Source: Streptomyces sp. R21 (lineage in GTDB: Bacteria; Actinomycetota; Actinomycetes; Streptomycetales; Streptomycetaceae). From it: 64,000 nucleotides of DNA. Every line of letters starts with the position of its first letter. Position 1 is the stretch's first letter. Position numbers and translations under genes: made by a program. The notes under the pieces are model-generated. The model was not told the DNA's origin and did no database searches. It saw only the letters and a list, made by a program, of their open reading frames with translations. Where the stretch lies: the NCBI RefSeq assembly GCF_041051975.1, contig NZ_CP163435.1, forward strand, positions 5,489,001 through 5,553,000. Reading direction: 5' to 3'. Below, in pieces: positions 7,865-16,702 of this stretch.

Positions 7865-8968
7865 TCACGCGTCGGGCCGCACGACCCCCAGGATCGGCAT
7901 CGAGCCCGCCCCGGTGATCGTCACCGTCCGCCCGGGCCGCGGCGCGTGCACGACGGCGCCGTCGCCTATGTACAACCCGACATGGCTGGCGTCGTCGAAA
8001 TAGATGATCAGGTCGCCGGGGCGCATGTCCTTGACGTCGACGTGGGTGAGTTGCTTCCACTGCTCCTGCGAGGTGCGCGGGATGCCGTGGCCGGCGGCCA
8101 GCCAGGCCTGCGAGGTCAGCCCCGAGCAGTCGTACGACTTCGGGCCCTCGGCGCCCCACTCGTACGGCTTGCCCATCTGGTCCGTCGCGAACTTCACTGC
8201 CTTCTTGCCCTGTTCGGACGCCTTTGTGTTGATCTCCGCGAGGACGCCGGAGCTCAGCCACGCGGTCTGCGCCTTGAGCGCGGCCTCCGCCTCCAGCTTC
8301 GCCAGCCGCTCCTTCTCGTCCTTCTCCAGCTGGGACTCCAGCTTCTCGGCGGCGGCGATCTGCTTCTTGATCTTCTTCTTGGCGTCGGCCTTGGCCTTGC
8401 GGTTGGCCTCCAGCTTCTTCCACTGCGCGGAGGCGTCCTTCGCGTACTGCTTCAAGTCCTGCTGGGTGCGCGTCATCTCACCGAGCAGGCCCTTCGTCGC
8501 GTGCTCGCCCTGCCGCACCCGGCCCGCGCCGTCCAGGAACTGCTGGGGGTCGTCGCTCAGCCACAGCCGCGCCTCCGGCGGCAGACCGCCGCCCCGGTAC
8601 TGCGCGCGGGCCGCGGCGCCCGCGCGGTCCTTCAACTTGTCCAGCTTCGCCTGGCCCTTGACGATCTCCTGGGCCAGATCGACGATCTCGGCGGACTGCT
8701 TGTCGGCCTTCTCCTCGGCGGCGTTGTACGCGTCCGTGGCGACCGCCGCGTCGTGATAGAGATCGTCCAGCTTCTTGCGGACCGCCTCAAGATCCTTGCT
8801 GCCCAGGGGTGTTGGGGTGGTGCTCGGCGTGGGAGTCGGTGTCGGATTCGGGGTGCGCGCCGCGTGCGACGCGGGGCTCGCATACGCCGTGCCGGGCGCC
8901 GCCAGCACCACACACGCGCAGGCCAGGGCCATGGCCGCCATGGTCAGGCTCTGCTTGCCGGATCCCAT
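7865..8968 (-). CDS. Secreted NlpC/P60 peptidoglycan endopeptidase
   Basis: 367 aa. Signal peptide 1-30 (MGSGKQSLTMAAMALACACVVLA...AYA) and a Pro/Thr linker, then a long coiled coil (~50-245) rich in KLDxLxDR and KKKIKKQIAAAEKLESQLE heptads. The C-terminal NlpC/P60 domain has YDCSGLTSQAW (catalytic Cys), SHVGLYIG (His) and VVHAPRPG. These enzymes cut the D-Glu/mDAP linkage of stem peptides; the coiled coil probably controls activation, as in RipA-type hydrolases. The gene is monocistronic and transcribed in the same direction as the PP2C gene, separated by about 280 bp. Confidence 0.92.
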   Translation of the reverse strand: MGSGKQSLTMAAMALACACVVLAAPGTAYASPASHAARTPNPTPTPTPSTTPTPLGSKDLEAVRKKLDDLYHDAAVATDAYNAAEEKADKQSAEIVDLAQEIVKGQAKLDKLKDRAGAAARAQYRGGGLPPEARLWLSDDPQQFLDGAGRVRQGEHATKGLLGEMTRTQQDLKQYAKDASAQWKKLEANRKAKADAKKKIKKQIAAAEKLESQLEKDEKERLAKLEAEAALKAQTAWLSSGVLAEINTKASEQGKKAVKFATDQMGKPYEWGAEGPKSYDCSGLTSQAWLAAGHGIPRTSQEQWKQLTHVDVKDMRPGDLIIYFDDASHVGLYIGDGAVVHAPRPGRTVTITGAGSMPILGVVRPDA

Positions 8969-9142
8969 TACTCCGCCCCCAAACTGATTTACCGTCAGTA
9001 ACTTACGGACGTCTGGGGGATCGTGCCATGCCGTCGCGTGATGCGACAGAGGTGGTCGAGAACTCCCTTCCCCCTTCTCGTCGGCCCAAGACGATCTCCC
9101 CGCCTGTGTGACGAAGGACTCACACGAAACGTTCCCCGCAGG

Positions 9143-9961
9143 TCAGCCCCTCGGGGCCAACGCCTGCCACGTCACCGTGACTTCGCCCTGCCGCCAGCGC
9201 GTCACCCCGTCCGTCACCGGCCAGTCGGCCCGCAGCTCGCGCACCGCCCGTATCCAGCGCTGCCGCGCGCCGTACGAGGCGTAGGGCGCGGCTGCCGCCC
9301 AGGCGCGGTCGAAGTCGCGCAGGAACGCGTGCACCGGCTCGCCCGGTATGTTCCGGTGGATCAGCGCCTTCGGCAGGCGTTCGGCCAGGTCGGACGGGCG
9401 GTCCAGAGAGCCGAGCCGGGTGGCGAAGGTGACCGTGCGCGGACCCTCCGGGCCGAGCGCGACCCAGACGTGCCGGCGCCCGATCTCGTCGCAGGTGCCC
9501 TCGACGAGCAGACCGCCTCTGGAGCCGGAGTCGGGATCCGCCGGGGCGAGACGGGCGCACAGCCGCTCCCAGACCGCGGCGACCTGCTCCTCGTCGTACT
9601 GGCGCAGCACGTTCGCCGCGCGGATCAGCGACGGCCGCCCCGGCACCGGGACCTCGAAGCCACCGTGCCGGAAGACCAGGCCCTCGCGTTCGTAGGGCCG
9701 CGCGGCCGCGACCCGGGCCGGTTCGATCTCCACGCCGACCACCTGCACACGGGGTGCGGCCGTGCGCAGCCGCTGGAGCAGCTCGACCGCCGTCCAGGGG
9801 GCCGCGCCGTATCCGAGGTCGACCGCCACCGGCTCGGCCGACCTGCGGAGCTCGGCGCCGTGCACGGCCGCGATCCAGCGGTCCATGCGGCGCAGGCGGT
9901 TGGGGTTCGTCGTCCCGCGCGTCACCGTTCCCACGGGCCGGGACGTTGCGCGGGTTGTCAT
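9143..9961 (-). CDS. Class I SAM-dependent methyltransferase
   Basis: 272 aa. AVDLGYGAAPWTAVELL (residues ~47-63) is the SAM-binding glycine loop, and VQVVGVEIEPARVAAARPY gives the acidic residue ending strand beta-2. The substrate is unknown. The ATG at 9961 was chosen because the open frame upstream is low-complexity and lies in the mshA leader. It sits next to and divergent from mshA, as in S. coelicolor, but no role in mycothiol synthesis can be seen from sequence. Confidence 0.85.
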   Translation of the reverse strand: MTTRATSRPVGTVTRGTTNPNRLRRMDRWIAAVHGAELRRSAEPVAVDLGYGAAPWTAVELLQRLRTAAPRVQVVGVEIEPARVAAARPYEREGLVFRHGGFEVPVPGRPSLIRAANVLRQYDEEQVAAVWERLCARLAPADPDSGSRGGLLVEGTCDEIGRRHVWVALGPEGPRTVTFATRLGSLDRPSDLAERLPKALIHRNIPGEPVHAFLRDFDRAWAAAAPYASYGARQRWIRAVRELRADWPVTDGVTRWRQGEVTVTWQALAPRG

Positions 9962-10118
9962 GCGTACGAGAGTAGGCGGCTTCCGCGAGGCCCGAGTCGG
10001 CCTGTGGACAACCCCGGACAGTGCCGTCGGCACCCGGCATGCGCACGCAATCCGGCATCGAACAGTTGAGCTACCCGTGGTAATGATTCGGCAAAGAGGG
10101 GTGAAGGGTCGGCGAAGC

Positions 10119-10145
10119 GGAAATGGAGCGGACCGCTCCGGTGTT
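10119..10145 (+). promoter_or_regulatory. Candidate sigma-R promoter of mshA
   Basis: GGAAAT (10119-10124), 18 bases, then GTT (10143-10145). The sigma-R consensus is GGGAAT-N18-GTT, so there is one -35 mismatch and exact spacing. S. coelicolor mshA has been reported as sigma-R dependent, which makes the match credible. The spacer holds a GGAGCGG-A-CCGCTCC palindrome. Confidence 0.65.
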
Positions 10146-10207
10146 CCGAGACTTGGAGGACGCGGTGCGTCCCCGACCGGCATGCCCGCAGCGAGGAGGA
10201 CCGCCAC

Positions 10208-11554
10208 GTGAGCCAGTACGTCAGCAGGCTCGGGCGTCGCTCCCCGGTGGCACCCTCACGGCTGAGGCTGCCCGTCGGCCACCGGCGCCCCCGACGCGTC
10301 GCGATGCTCTCCGTCCACACCTCGCCGCTGCACCAGCCCGGCACGGGCGACGCGGGCGGCATGAACGTCTACATCGTGGAGCTCGCCCAGCGCCTCGCCG
10401 CCATCAACATCGAGGTGGAGATCTTCACGCGCGCGACGACCGGCGCCCTCCCCCCGACGGTGCAGCTGGCCCCCGGTGTCCTCGTGCGGCACATCGACGC
10501 GGGCCCCTACGAAGGCCTTGCCAAGGAGGAGCTGCCCGCGCAGCTGTGCGCCTTCACACACGGCGTCATGCAGGCGTGGGCCGGCCACCGCCCCGGCTAC
10601 TACGACCTCGTGCACTCCCACTACTGGCTCTCCGGCCACGTCGGCTGGCTCGCCGCCGAACGCTGGGGCGCCCCCCTCGTGCACGCGATGCACACCATGG
10701 CCAAGGTCAAGAACGCCGCGCTCGCCGAGGGCGACACCCCCGAACCCGCCGCCCGCGTCATCGGCGAGACCCAGATCGTGCGCGCCGCCGACCGCCTCAT
10801 CGCGAACACCGCCGAAGAGGCCGACGAACTCGTACGCCACTACGAGGCCGACCCCGCCCGGGTCGCCGTGGTGCACCCCGGCGTGAACCTGGAGCGCTTC
10901 CGCCCCGCCGACGGCCGCGCCGCCGCCCGCGCCCGCCTCGGCCTCCCGCAGGACGCCCTGATCCCGCTCTTCGCCGGCCGCATACAGCCGCTGAAGGCCC
11001 CCGACGTGCTGCTGCGCGCGATCGCCGTCCTCCTCGACGAGCGCCCCGAGCTGCGCTCACGCATGGTCGTCCCCGTGGTGGGTGGCCCCAGCGGCAGCGG
11101 CCTCGCCAAGCCCGAGGGCCTGCAGAAGCTGGCCGCGCGGCTCGGTATCGCGGACGTCGTGCGGTTCCGGCCGCCGGTCGGCCAGGAGCAGCTCGCGGAC
11201 TGGTTCCGGGCCGCCTCGGTGCTGGTCATGCCGTCGTACAGCGAGTCGTTCGGCCTGGTGGCCATAGAAGCGCAGGCCGCCGGTACGCCGGTGCTCGCGG
11301 CCTCGGTCGGCGGGCTCCCCGTCGCCGTACGCGATGGGCAGACCGGGTTCCTGGTGCGGGGGCACGATCCCGCGGCCTACGCGCGCGTGCTGGGTGATTT
11401 CGCGGACGACCCGACGCTTCCGGCCCGGATGGGCGACGCCGCCGCCCGGCACGCGGAGCACTTCGGCTGGGACACCTCCGCCGCCGCGACGGCGGACGTC
11501 TACACGGCGGCGATGCAGGCGCACCGCCGCCGGGCCCGCGCCCACCTGGGCTGA
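10208..11554 (+). CDS. mshA: D-inositol-3-phosphate glycosyltransferase MshA
   Basis: 448 aa, the usual size. MshA adds N-acetylglucosamine from UDP-GlcNAc to 1L-myo-inositol-1-phosphate, the first committed step of mycothiol synthesis. The GT-B fold of family GT4 is evident: N-terminal HTSPLHQPGTGDAGGMNVY (acceptor/phosphate loop), VHSHYWLSG, MHTMAKVKN, and in the C-terminal half FAGRIQPLKAPD and PSYSESFGLVAIEAQAAGTPV (EX7E nucleotide-sugar signature). Start is GTG with GAGGAGGA eight bases upstream. A sigma-R-like promoter lies about 60 bp upstream. Other msh genes are not in the window, as is normal in actinobacteria. Confidence 0.96.
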   Translation: MSQYVSRLGRRSPVAPSRLRLPVGHRRPRRVAMLSVHTSPLHQPGTGDAGGMNVYIVELAQRLAAINIEVEIFTRATTGALPPTVQLAPGVLVRHIDAGPYEGLAKEELPAQLCAFTHGVMQAWAGHRPGYYDLVHSHYWLSGHVGWLAAERWGAPLVHAMHTMAKVKNAALAEGDTPEPAARVIGETQIVRAADRLIANTAEEADELVRHYEADPARVAVVHPGVNLERFRPADGRAAARARLGLPQDALIPLFAGRIQPLKAPDVLLRAIAVLLDERPELRSRMVVPVVGGPSGSGLAKPEGLQKLAARLGIADVVRFRPPVGQEQLADWFRAASVLVMPSYSESFGLVAIEAQAAGTPVLAASVGGLPVAVRDGQTGFLVRGHDPAAYARVLGDFADDPTLPARMGDAAARHAEHFGWDTSAAATADVYTAAMQAHRRRARAHLG

Positions 11555-11602
11555 CGCCCCCGCCGTCCCATACGGCCTGACGTACTGACGTACGCTCGCC
11601 CC

Positions 11603-12103
11603 ATGGCTGACGTACAGCAGGCCGGACAGGTCATCGAGCAGGTCTTCAAGGACTCCGAGCTCGACTGGGAGAGCCCGCGGCCGGGTTCGTACGTCGTGAA
11701 GCTGCCCGGCACCCGCAAGCTCTCGACGACCGTCTCGCTCATCGTCGGCCGCCACTCGCTCTCGTTGAACGCCTTCGTGATCCGCCACCCCGACGAGAAC
11801 GAAGAAGGCGTCCAGCGCTGGCTCCTGGAGCGCAATCTCAAGCTCTACGGCGTCAGTTACGCCGTCGACCGGCTCGGAGACGTGTACCTGGTCGGCAAGC
11901 TGCCGCTGGCCGCGGTCACCCCTGAGGAGATCGACCGGCTGCTCGGCTCGGTCCTGGAGGCCGCCGACGGCAGTTTCAACACGCTCCTCGAGCTCGGTTT
12001 CGCCTCCTCGATCCGCAAGGAGTACGCGTGGCGGGTGTCGCGGGGCGAGTCGACGCGCAATCTGGACGCGTTCACGCATCTGACCCAGCGGCCGGCTGAC
12101 TGA
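11603..12103 (+). CDS. YbjN-domain protein
   Basis: 166 aa. The whole protein matches the compact YbjN/type III secretion chaperone-like alpha-beta fold common next to mshA in Streptomyces (LDWESPRPGSYVVKLPG, then LERNLKLYGVSYAVD and GDVYLVGKLPL). The function is unknown. The ATG has a TACGCT hexamer six bases before it and no Shine-Dalgarno, so the mRNA may be leaderless; the same arrangement is seen at gpmA. It starts 49 bp after mshA. Confidence 0.88.
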   Translation: MADVQQAGQVIEQVFKDSELDWESPRPGSYVVKLPGTRKLSTTVSLIVGRHSLSLNAFVIRHPDENEEGVQRWLLERNLKLYGVSYAVDRLGDVYLVGKLPLAAVTPEEIDRLLGSVLEAADGSFNTLLELGFASSIRKEYAWRVSRGESTRNLDAFTHLTQRPAD

Positions 12104-12197
12104 CCCTTCTCCCCGCTTCAGGTCTGTACCAACTAACTGCTGCACGACCCCTTCCCGGTCTCCGGGCGCCGTGGCATGCTCACCGCCGACGCAGATA

Positions 12198-12210
12198 TGA
12201 ACGTCGTTCA
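12198..12210. promoter_or_regulatory. Palindrome before beta-helix protein gene
   Basis: TGAACG-T-CGTTCA, a perfect 6+6 inverted repeat with a central T, about 40 bp upstream of the start codon. It is a plausible operator for a sugar-responsive regulator (LacI/GntR size), but the regulator is not identified. Confidence 0.45.
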
Positions 12211-12249
12211 CATCCATGGAAAGTGACCTCCTTGGAAAGGTGTGCGGGC

Positions 12250-13968
12250 ATGACCAAGAAGTACGGGTACAGGGACGGGCGCACGGGCATCGGGAGACGG
12301 AGCCTGCTCGGCGGCGCCATCGCCGTCGCGGCCGCCGCCGCGACCGGCGGGACGGCGTCGGCCGCCACGCCCGCCGGGATCCAGCAGCCCGCAGGGTCCC
12401 GACAGGGGCAAGTCCCCGCCCTCTGGCACGAGTTCGCCCGCACTCCCTTCACCCACCCGCAGATCCCCTACGTGGGCCGGGCCGGCTACCGGGGCGGGGC
12501 GGCGCGCTTCCCCCGCCGCCCTGCCGTCGCCGACGTACGCGCCTACGGGGCCGTCGCTGACGGCACGACGGACTGCGCACCCGCGATCAACCGTGCCATC
12601 GCCGCCGCCGGAAGGGCCGGCGGTGGCACGGTTCTCATCCCGCCCGGCACCTACCGCATCGACGACCTGATCCGCATCGGGTACGACAACGTCGTCCTGC
12701 GCGGCGCCGGAAGCGCCCGCACCACGCTGTACGCGACCAGGAACCTCACCGAGCTGATCGGCGTCTACGGCTCCCGCTACGGCGGCGACAAGTCCTCCTG
12801 GTCCTGGGCGGGAGGCCTCATCTGGCTGGCCCCGAACGCCCGTTGGGACTCCCTGACCGCCGCGATCAGGGCGAAGGCGTGGCCTTTCGAGGGCTGGACC
12901 GGCAACAGGCGCGACGAGTGGCAGACGCTGACGACGGTCGAACCGGCGCGGCAGGGCTCCTGGACGGTGACGGTCGCGGACACCGCCGGACTGCGGCCGG
13001 GCGCCCTCGTCCTCCTCCGCCTCTCCGACGACACCGGCCACACCCTCCTGGAACACATGGCGGGCGGCGGCCCCGGCCCCGAGACCTACTACTGGGACGA
13101 CAAGACCAAACTGACGTCGTACGTCCCCTACGAGTGGCCGGTGCGCATCGCGCGCGTGCAGGGCAGAAAGGTCACCCTCGAACGACCGCTGCCCCTCGAC
13201 ATACGCCCCGAGTGGGACCCGCGCCTGACCACCCACGTCCAGGCCCTGACCGGCTCGGGCGTCGAAGGACTCACCCTGGAGGCCGTCGAGACCCCGCAGT
13301 CCCAGCACCTCCTCGACAAGGGCTACAACGGGGTCGCGCTCCAGTGCGCGTACGACTGCTGGTTGGACGACGTCACCGTCCGGCACGTCGACAACGGCTT
13401 CGGCCTGGTCGCCGCCTCCTCCTGCACCCTGCGCCGCACACGCGTGGCCGGCCGCGGCTCCCACCACCCCTACTTCTGCCGCGAGGGCTCGCACGACAAC
13501 CTCGTGGAGGACTTCACCATCGAGCAGCGCACGGTCCCCGCCCCCGCCGGAACCCAGCTCCACGGCATCAACGTGGAGGGCCTGTCCTCCTACAACGTCT
13601 GGTCGGGCGGCGAGATGCAGATGGGCACGTTCGACTCCCACCGCGGGATGCCGTTCGCCAACGTCCGCACCGACATCACGGTGAACAACAACGGCCGCCA
13701 CGGCGGTGACGCCAGCGCGGGCCCCCTCTTCGGCGCCCGCTTCACCCACTGGAACATCCGCGTCACCAACGGCCGCGCGGGCCTGATGAGGATCGACGGA
13801 CTCGCGCCCTGGAGCGCCACGGTCGGCGTCAACGAGGTCACCGAGTCCGACCAGATCGACGTTCCCGACTTCGCGGGCGACCTCCACGCGCGCGTGGAGC
13901 TCTACGGCACCACGGACGTCGTACGGCCGCGCAATCTGTACGAGGCTCAGCGGGAGCTGAGCCGGTAG
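12250..13968 (+). CDS. Tat-exported pectate-lyase-like right-handed beta-helix protein
   Basis: 572 aa. The N-terminus holds a twin-arginine signal (GIGRRSLLGGAIAVAAAAA...ASA, residues ~12-40). DVRAYGAVADGTTDCAPAIN (from ~96) is the classic entry to a pectate lyase superfamily/GH28-like parallel beta-helix. Later rungs include GVALQCAYDCWLDDVTVRHV and HDNLVEDFTIEQRT. It is likely a secreted polysaccharide lyase or hydrolase; the substrate is unknown. The ATG at 12250 follows GGAAAGG; the GTG at 12223 would add nine residues ahead of the signal. Its 3' end overlaps the convergent AraC gene by 22 bp. Confidence 0.86.
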   Translation: MTKKYGYRDGRTGIGRRSLLGGAIAVAAAAATGGTASAATPAGIQQPAGSRQGQVPALWHEFARTPFTHPQIPYVGRAGYRGGAARFPRRPAVADVRAYGAVADGTTDCAPAINRAIAAAGRAGGGTVLIPPGTYRIDDLIRIGYDNVVLRGAGSARTTLYATRNLTELIGVYGSRYGGDKSSWSWAGGLIWLAPNARWDSLTAAIRAKAWPFEGWTGNRRDEWQTLTTVEPARQGSWTVTVADTAGLRPGALVLLRLSDDTGHTLLEHMAGGGPGPETYYWDDKTKLTSYVPYEWPVRIARVQGRKVTLERPLPLDIRPEWDPRLTTHVQALTGSGVEGLTLEAVETPQSQHLLDKGYNGVALQCAYDCWLDDVTVRHVDNGFGLVAASSCTLRRTRVAGRGSHHPYFCREGSHDNLVEDFTIEQRTVPAPAGTQLHGINVEGLSSYNVWSGGEMQMGTFDSHRGMPFANVRTDITVNNNGRHGGDASAGPLFGARFTHWNIRVTNGRAGLMRIDGLAPWSATVGVNEVTESDQIDVPDFAGDLHARVELYGTTDVVRPRNLYEAQRELSR

Positions 13969-14747
13969 CGCCCGGGGGAGACCCCGACCAACCGCTTGAA
14001 GTGGCGCGTCAGATGGGACTGGTCGTAGAAGCCGGTCGTGGCGGCCACCTCGCCCGGCCGCCCGCCCTCCAGCAGCAGCCGGCGGGCGCGGTCGACCCGG
14101 CGCGACATCAGGTACTGGTGCGGCGCGATCCCGAACGCGCCGCTGAACGCCCGTACCAGGTGGGCGGGATGGGCGTGCAGCTGCCGGGCCGCCTCCTCCA
14201 GGCCGATGCCGTCCACGACGTGCTCGTCGAGGAGCTCGCGCAGCCGGTGGGCGACGCCGCGGTCGGTGCGCGGCGGGGCGGCGTGGACGGCTCCGGGTCG
14301 CAGGTGTCCGCGCAGCCGCTCCCCGATCAGCGTCAGCCTGCTCTCGGCCTCCAGCTCGTCGCCCCGGCGCCCGAGCGCGGTGTGCAACTGGCCGACACGC
14401 AGCCGCAGTACGGGATCGGGCAGGTCGGGTCCGTCCACGGCGGCCCCGATGAGGTCGTCGCCGAGGTAGGTGCTGTCGAGGTAGAGGACCCGCTTGCGGA
14501 AGCCCTGCTCGGTGGCCGGGGAACCGTTGTGCGGCACGTGCGGCGGCAGCAGGGACACCGTGTCGTGGGGCGTGCCGTGCTCATGCCGGTCGAGGTCGTA
14601 CCGTACGGCCCCGTCGTCGACGATCAGCAGCGTCCACGCCTCGTGTACGTGCATCGGGTAGGCGTACTCCGTGAAGTGGGCGTGGAAGACCTCCACGACG
14701 CCCGGTATCCGCGGGCGCCAGGCGGAGATCTCGCGCCGGGACACCAT
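13947..14747 (-). CDS. AraC-family transcriptional regulator
   Basis: 266 aa. N-terminal cupin-like AraC_binding domain (FTEYAYPMHVHEAWTLLIVDDG, residues ~24-45) and a C-terminal pair of helix-turn-helix motifs (LEEAARQLHAHPAHLVRAFS ... EVAATTGFYDQSHLTRHFK, ending VGVSPGRYR). The ATG at 14747 has no Shine-Dalgarno but a TACGTT hexamer six bases upstream, suggesting a leaderless message. It is divergent from a DUF2000 gene with only 49 bp between start codons, so the two probably share control. Confidence 0.92.
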   Translation of the reverse strand: MVSRREISAWRPRIPGVVEVFHAHFTEYAYPMHVHEAWTLLIVDDGAVRYDLDRHEHGTPHDTVSLLPPHVPHNGSPATEQGFRKRVLYLDSTYLGDDLIGAAVDGPDLPDPVLRLRVGQLHTALGRRGDELEAESRLTLIGERLRGHLRPGAVHAAPPRTDRGVAHRLRELLDEHVVDGIGLEEAARQLHAHPAHLVRAFSGAFGIAPHQYLMSRRVDRARRLLLEGGRPGEVAATTGFYDQSHLTRHFKRLVGVSPGRYRLSSR

Positions 14748-14796
14748 GCAAGAAACGTACAAGACTCGACCGTACGGCGCCGGGCACGCTCACTGC
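14748..14796. promoter_or_regulatory. 49-bp divergent promoter region (AraC/DUF2000)
   Basis: Both flanking genes have a -10-like hexamer six bases from the start (TACGTT on minus, CACGCT on plus). The -35 regions must therefore overlap in the middle, where GTACAAGACTCGACCGTAC gives GTAC half-sites 11 bases apart. Confidence 0.5.
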
Positions 14797-15270
14797 ATGA
14801 GCAGCAACGCACCCGCCGGCAACGCACCAGCCGACAACGAACCCGTCCCCCACGCACCCGTCCGTTTCGACACGAAGATCGCCGTCCTGCTGCGGGAGGA
14901 CCTGGAGCCCTGGCAGCGACTCAATGTCACCGCTTTTCTGGTCAGCGGCCTCGGCCCGACGGTCCCCGAGGTGATCGGCGAGCCGTACGAGGACGCCGAC
15001 GGCGTCTCCTACCTGCCGATGTTCCGCCAGCCGGTCGTCATCCTGGAGGGCACGAAGGAGACGCTGACGGCCGCGCACGGCCGAGCCCTGTCCCGGGCCC
15101 TGCCGCGCGCGGTGTTCACGTCCGATCTGTTCGCCACCGGCAACGACCGCGACAACCGGGCGGCCGTACGGGCCGTCACGACAGGGGAGTTGGACGTGGT
15201 CGGGCTCGCCGTGTACGGGCCGCGGAACGCGGTGGACAAGGTGGTGAAGGGCTCACGGATGCATCCGTGA
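14797..15270 (+). CDS. DUF2000-family protein
   Basis: 157 aa. After a variable Asn/Pro/Ala-rich start, the DUF2000 core begins KIAVLLREDLEPWQRLNVTAFLVSGL and ends DVVGLAVYGPRNAVDKVVKG. Members are small PTH2-fold-like proteins of unknown activity. The pairing with a divergent AraC regulator suggests induction by an unknown ligand. A start with no Shine-Dalgarno, and CACGCT six bases upstream, fits leaderless translation. The stop codon lies inside a palindromic terminator. Confidence 0.82.
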   Translation: MSSNAPAGNAPADNEPVPHAPVRFDTKIAVLLREDLEPWQRLNVTAFLVSGLGPTVPEVIGEPYEDADGVSYLPMFRQPVVILEGTKETLTAAHGRALSRALPRAVFTSDLFATGNDRDNRAAVRAVTTGELDVVGLAVYGPRNAVDKVVKGSRMHP

Positions 15271-15274
15271 GCCC
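15249..15274. terminator. Bidirectional palindromic terminator
   Basis: A 26-bp perfect palindrome with 13-base arms (GGGCTCACGGATG and its complement) spans the DUF2000 stop codon and ends 9 bp before the convergent MFS gene, so it probably serves both. Confidence 0.75.
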
Positions 15275-15282
15275 GCCCGTCT

Positions 15283-16542
15283 TCACACGGCGCCGACCTC
15301 GGCCTTCGCGGGAGCGGGCGTCTCGACGGCGACGGTCTCCTCGACCGGCAGCCGGCGCATCAGCAGCCCGTACCCCAGCCCCGCCGCCGTACCGACCACC
15401 GCGCACAGACCCCACAGCCACTCGGCCCCGAACCGGTCGATGACCAGCCCGGACATGAGCGGTGCGACGAGAGCGGCGAGGGCCCAGGAGAGGGTGTACA
15501 TGCCCTGGTAGCGGCCGCGGCCGTGCACGGGGGAGAGCCGGACGACCAGCCCCGTCTGCGTCGGCGCGTTGACGATCTCCGCCAGCGTCCACACGCACAC
15601 GGTGAGGGCGAAGACGCCGACCGATCCCGCGAAGGCGGTGAGCCCGAAGCCGTATCCGGCGAGCAGCGACGAGATGACGAGCAGTCGCCGCGGATCCCGG
15701 TGCTCGATGAACCGGGTGACGGGGATCTGCAGCGCGACGATCAGTACGCCGTTGACCGCGATGGCGAGACCGTAGTCGGCCGGGGTGAAGCCGGCCTCGC
15801 CCATGGCGACCGGCAGACCCACCGAGCCCTGCTGGAAGACGACGGCGACGAGGAAGGACAGCCCGACGACGCTCATGAAGCGCCCGTCGCGCAGGACGGT
15901 CCCGAGTCCGACGGCGGCGTCGTCCTTCGCCTCCTTGGCTGTCCGCACCGGCCGGGACTCCGGCAGCTTGAGGAAGACGACCACCGCACACACCAGCGTC
16001 ATCGCGGCCTCGATCAGGAACCCGGCGAGATAGCTGAACTCGGCGATGAAGCCGGCCGCCATGGAGGAGACGGCGAACCCGAGGTTGATCGCCCAGTAGT
16101 TGAGCGAGAAGGCGCGCACCCGGTCCTCGGGCCGCACGATGTCCGCCATCATCGCCTGCACGGCGGGCCGCGAGGCGTTCGAGGCCATGCCCACCACGAA
16201 GGCGACGGCCGCGATCGAGACGGGGTCGTGCATGAAGCCGAGCACGGCCACCGAGACGGCGGTGGACGACTGCGCGATGAGCAGCGTGGGCCGCCGCCCG
16301 AGCCGGTCGGTCATCACGCCCGCGCCGAGCGAGGAGACGACACCGCCGAGGCCGTGGAGGGAGGCGACGAGACCGGCGTACGAGGCGGAGTACCCGCGGT
16401 CGAGCGTCAGGTAGAGCGCCATGAACGTGGCGACGAACGCGCCCAGCCGGTTGACGAGGGTGCTGGTCCACAGCCACCAGAACTCGCGAGGAAGCCCGGA
16501 AACGGTTTCTCGGGCGGCGCGTCTCACGGAGACGAGTGGCAT
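15283..16542 (-). CDS. MFS transporter (MDR type)
   Basis: 419 aa with about 12 hydrophobic spans. The loop between TM2 and TM3 carries the MFS motif GVMTDRLGRRPTLL. A helix with SNASRPAVQAMMADIVRPEDR follows, seen in YfcJ/MdtH-like drug exporters. Substrate unknown; probable proton-driven efflux. Monocistronic, convergent with DUF2000 and divergent from gpmA across a 160-bp promoter region. Confidence 0.88.
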   Translation of the reverse strand: MPLVSVRRAARETVSGLPREFWWLWTSTLVNRLGAFVATFMALYLTLDRGYSASYAGLVASLHGLGGVVSSLGAGVMTDRLGRRPTLLIAQSSTAVSVAVLGFMHDPVSIAAVAFVVGMASNASRPAVQAMMADIVRPEDRVRAFSLNYWAINLGFAVSSMAAGFIAEFSYLAGFLIEAAMTLVCAVVVFLKLPESRPVRTAKEAKDDAAVGLGTVLRDGRFMSVVGLSFLVAVVFQQGSVGLPVAMGEAGFTPADYGLAIAVNGVLIVALQIPVTRFIEHRDPRRLLVISSLLAGYGFGLTAFAGSVGVFALTVCVWTLAEIVNAPTQTGLVVRLSPVHGRGRYQGMYTLSWALAALVAPLMSGLVIDRFGAEWLWGLCAVVGTAAGLGYGLLMRRLPVEETVAVETPAPAKAEVGAV

Positions 16543-16702
16543 ACGGGACCCCCACGGTCAGGCAAATGTGTAAGTGGCTCGGACGGCGAGCACAACTTAC
16601 GGTGGGGTGTCACTCGAGAACCACTCAATTAACAGATGCCGTCAACTGTCCGGCCTTCGGGCGGACGCGCGAGCGATCAGCGGGGTCGATTACGCTCGTC
16701 CC

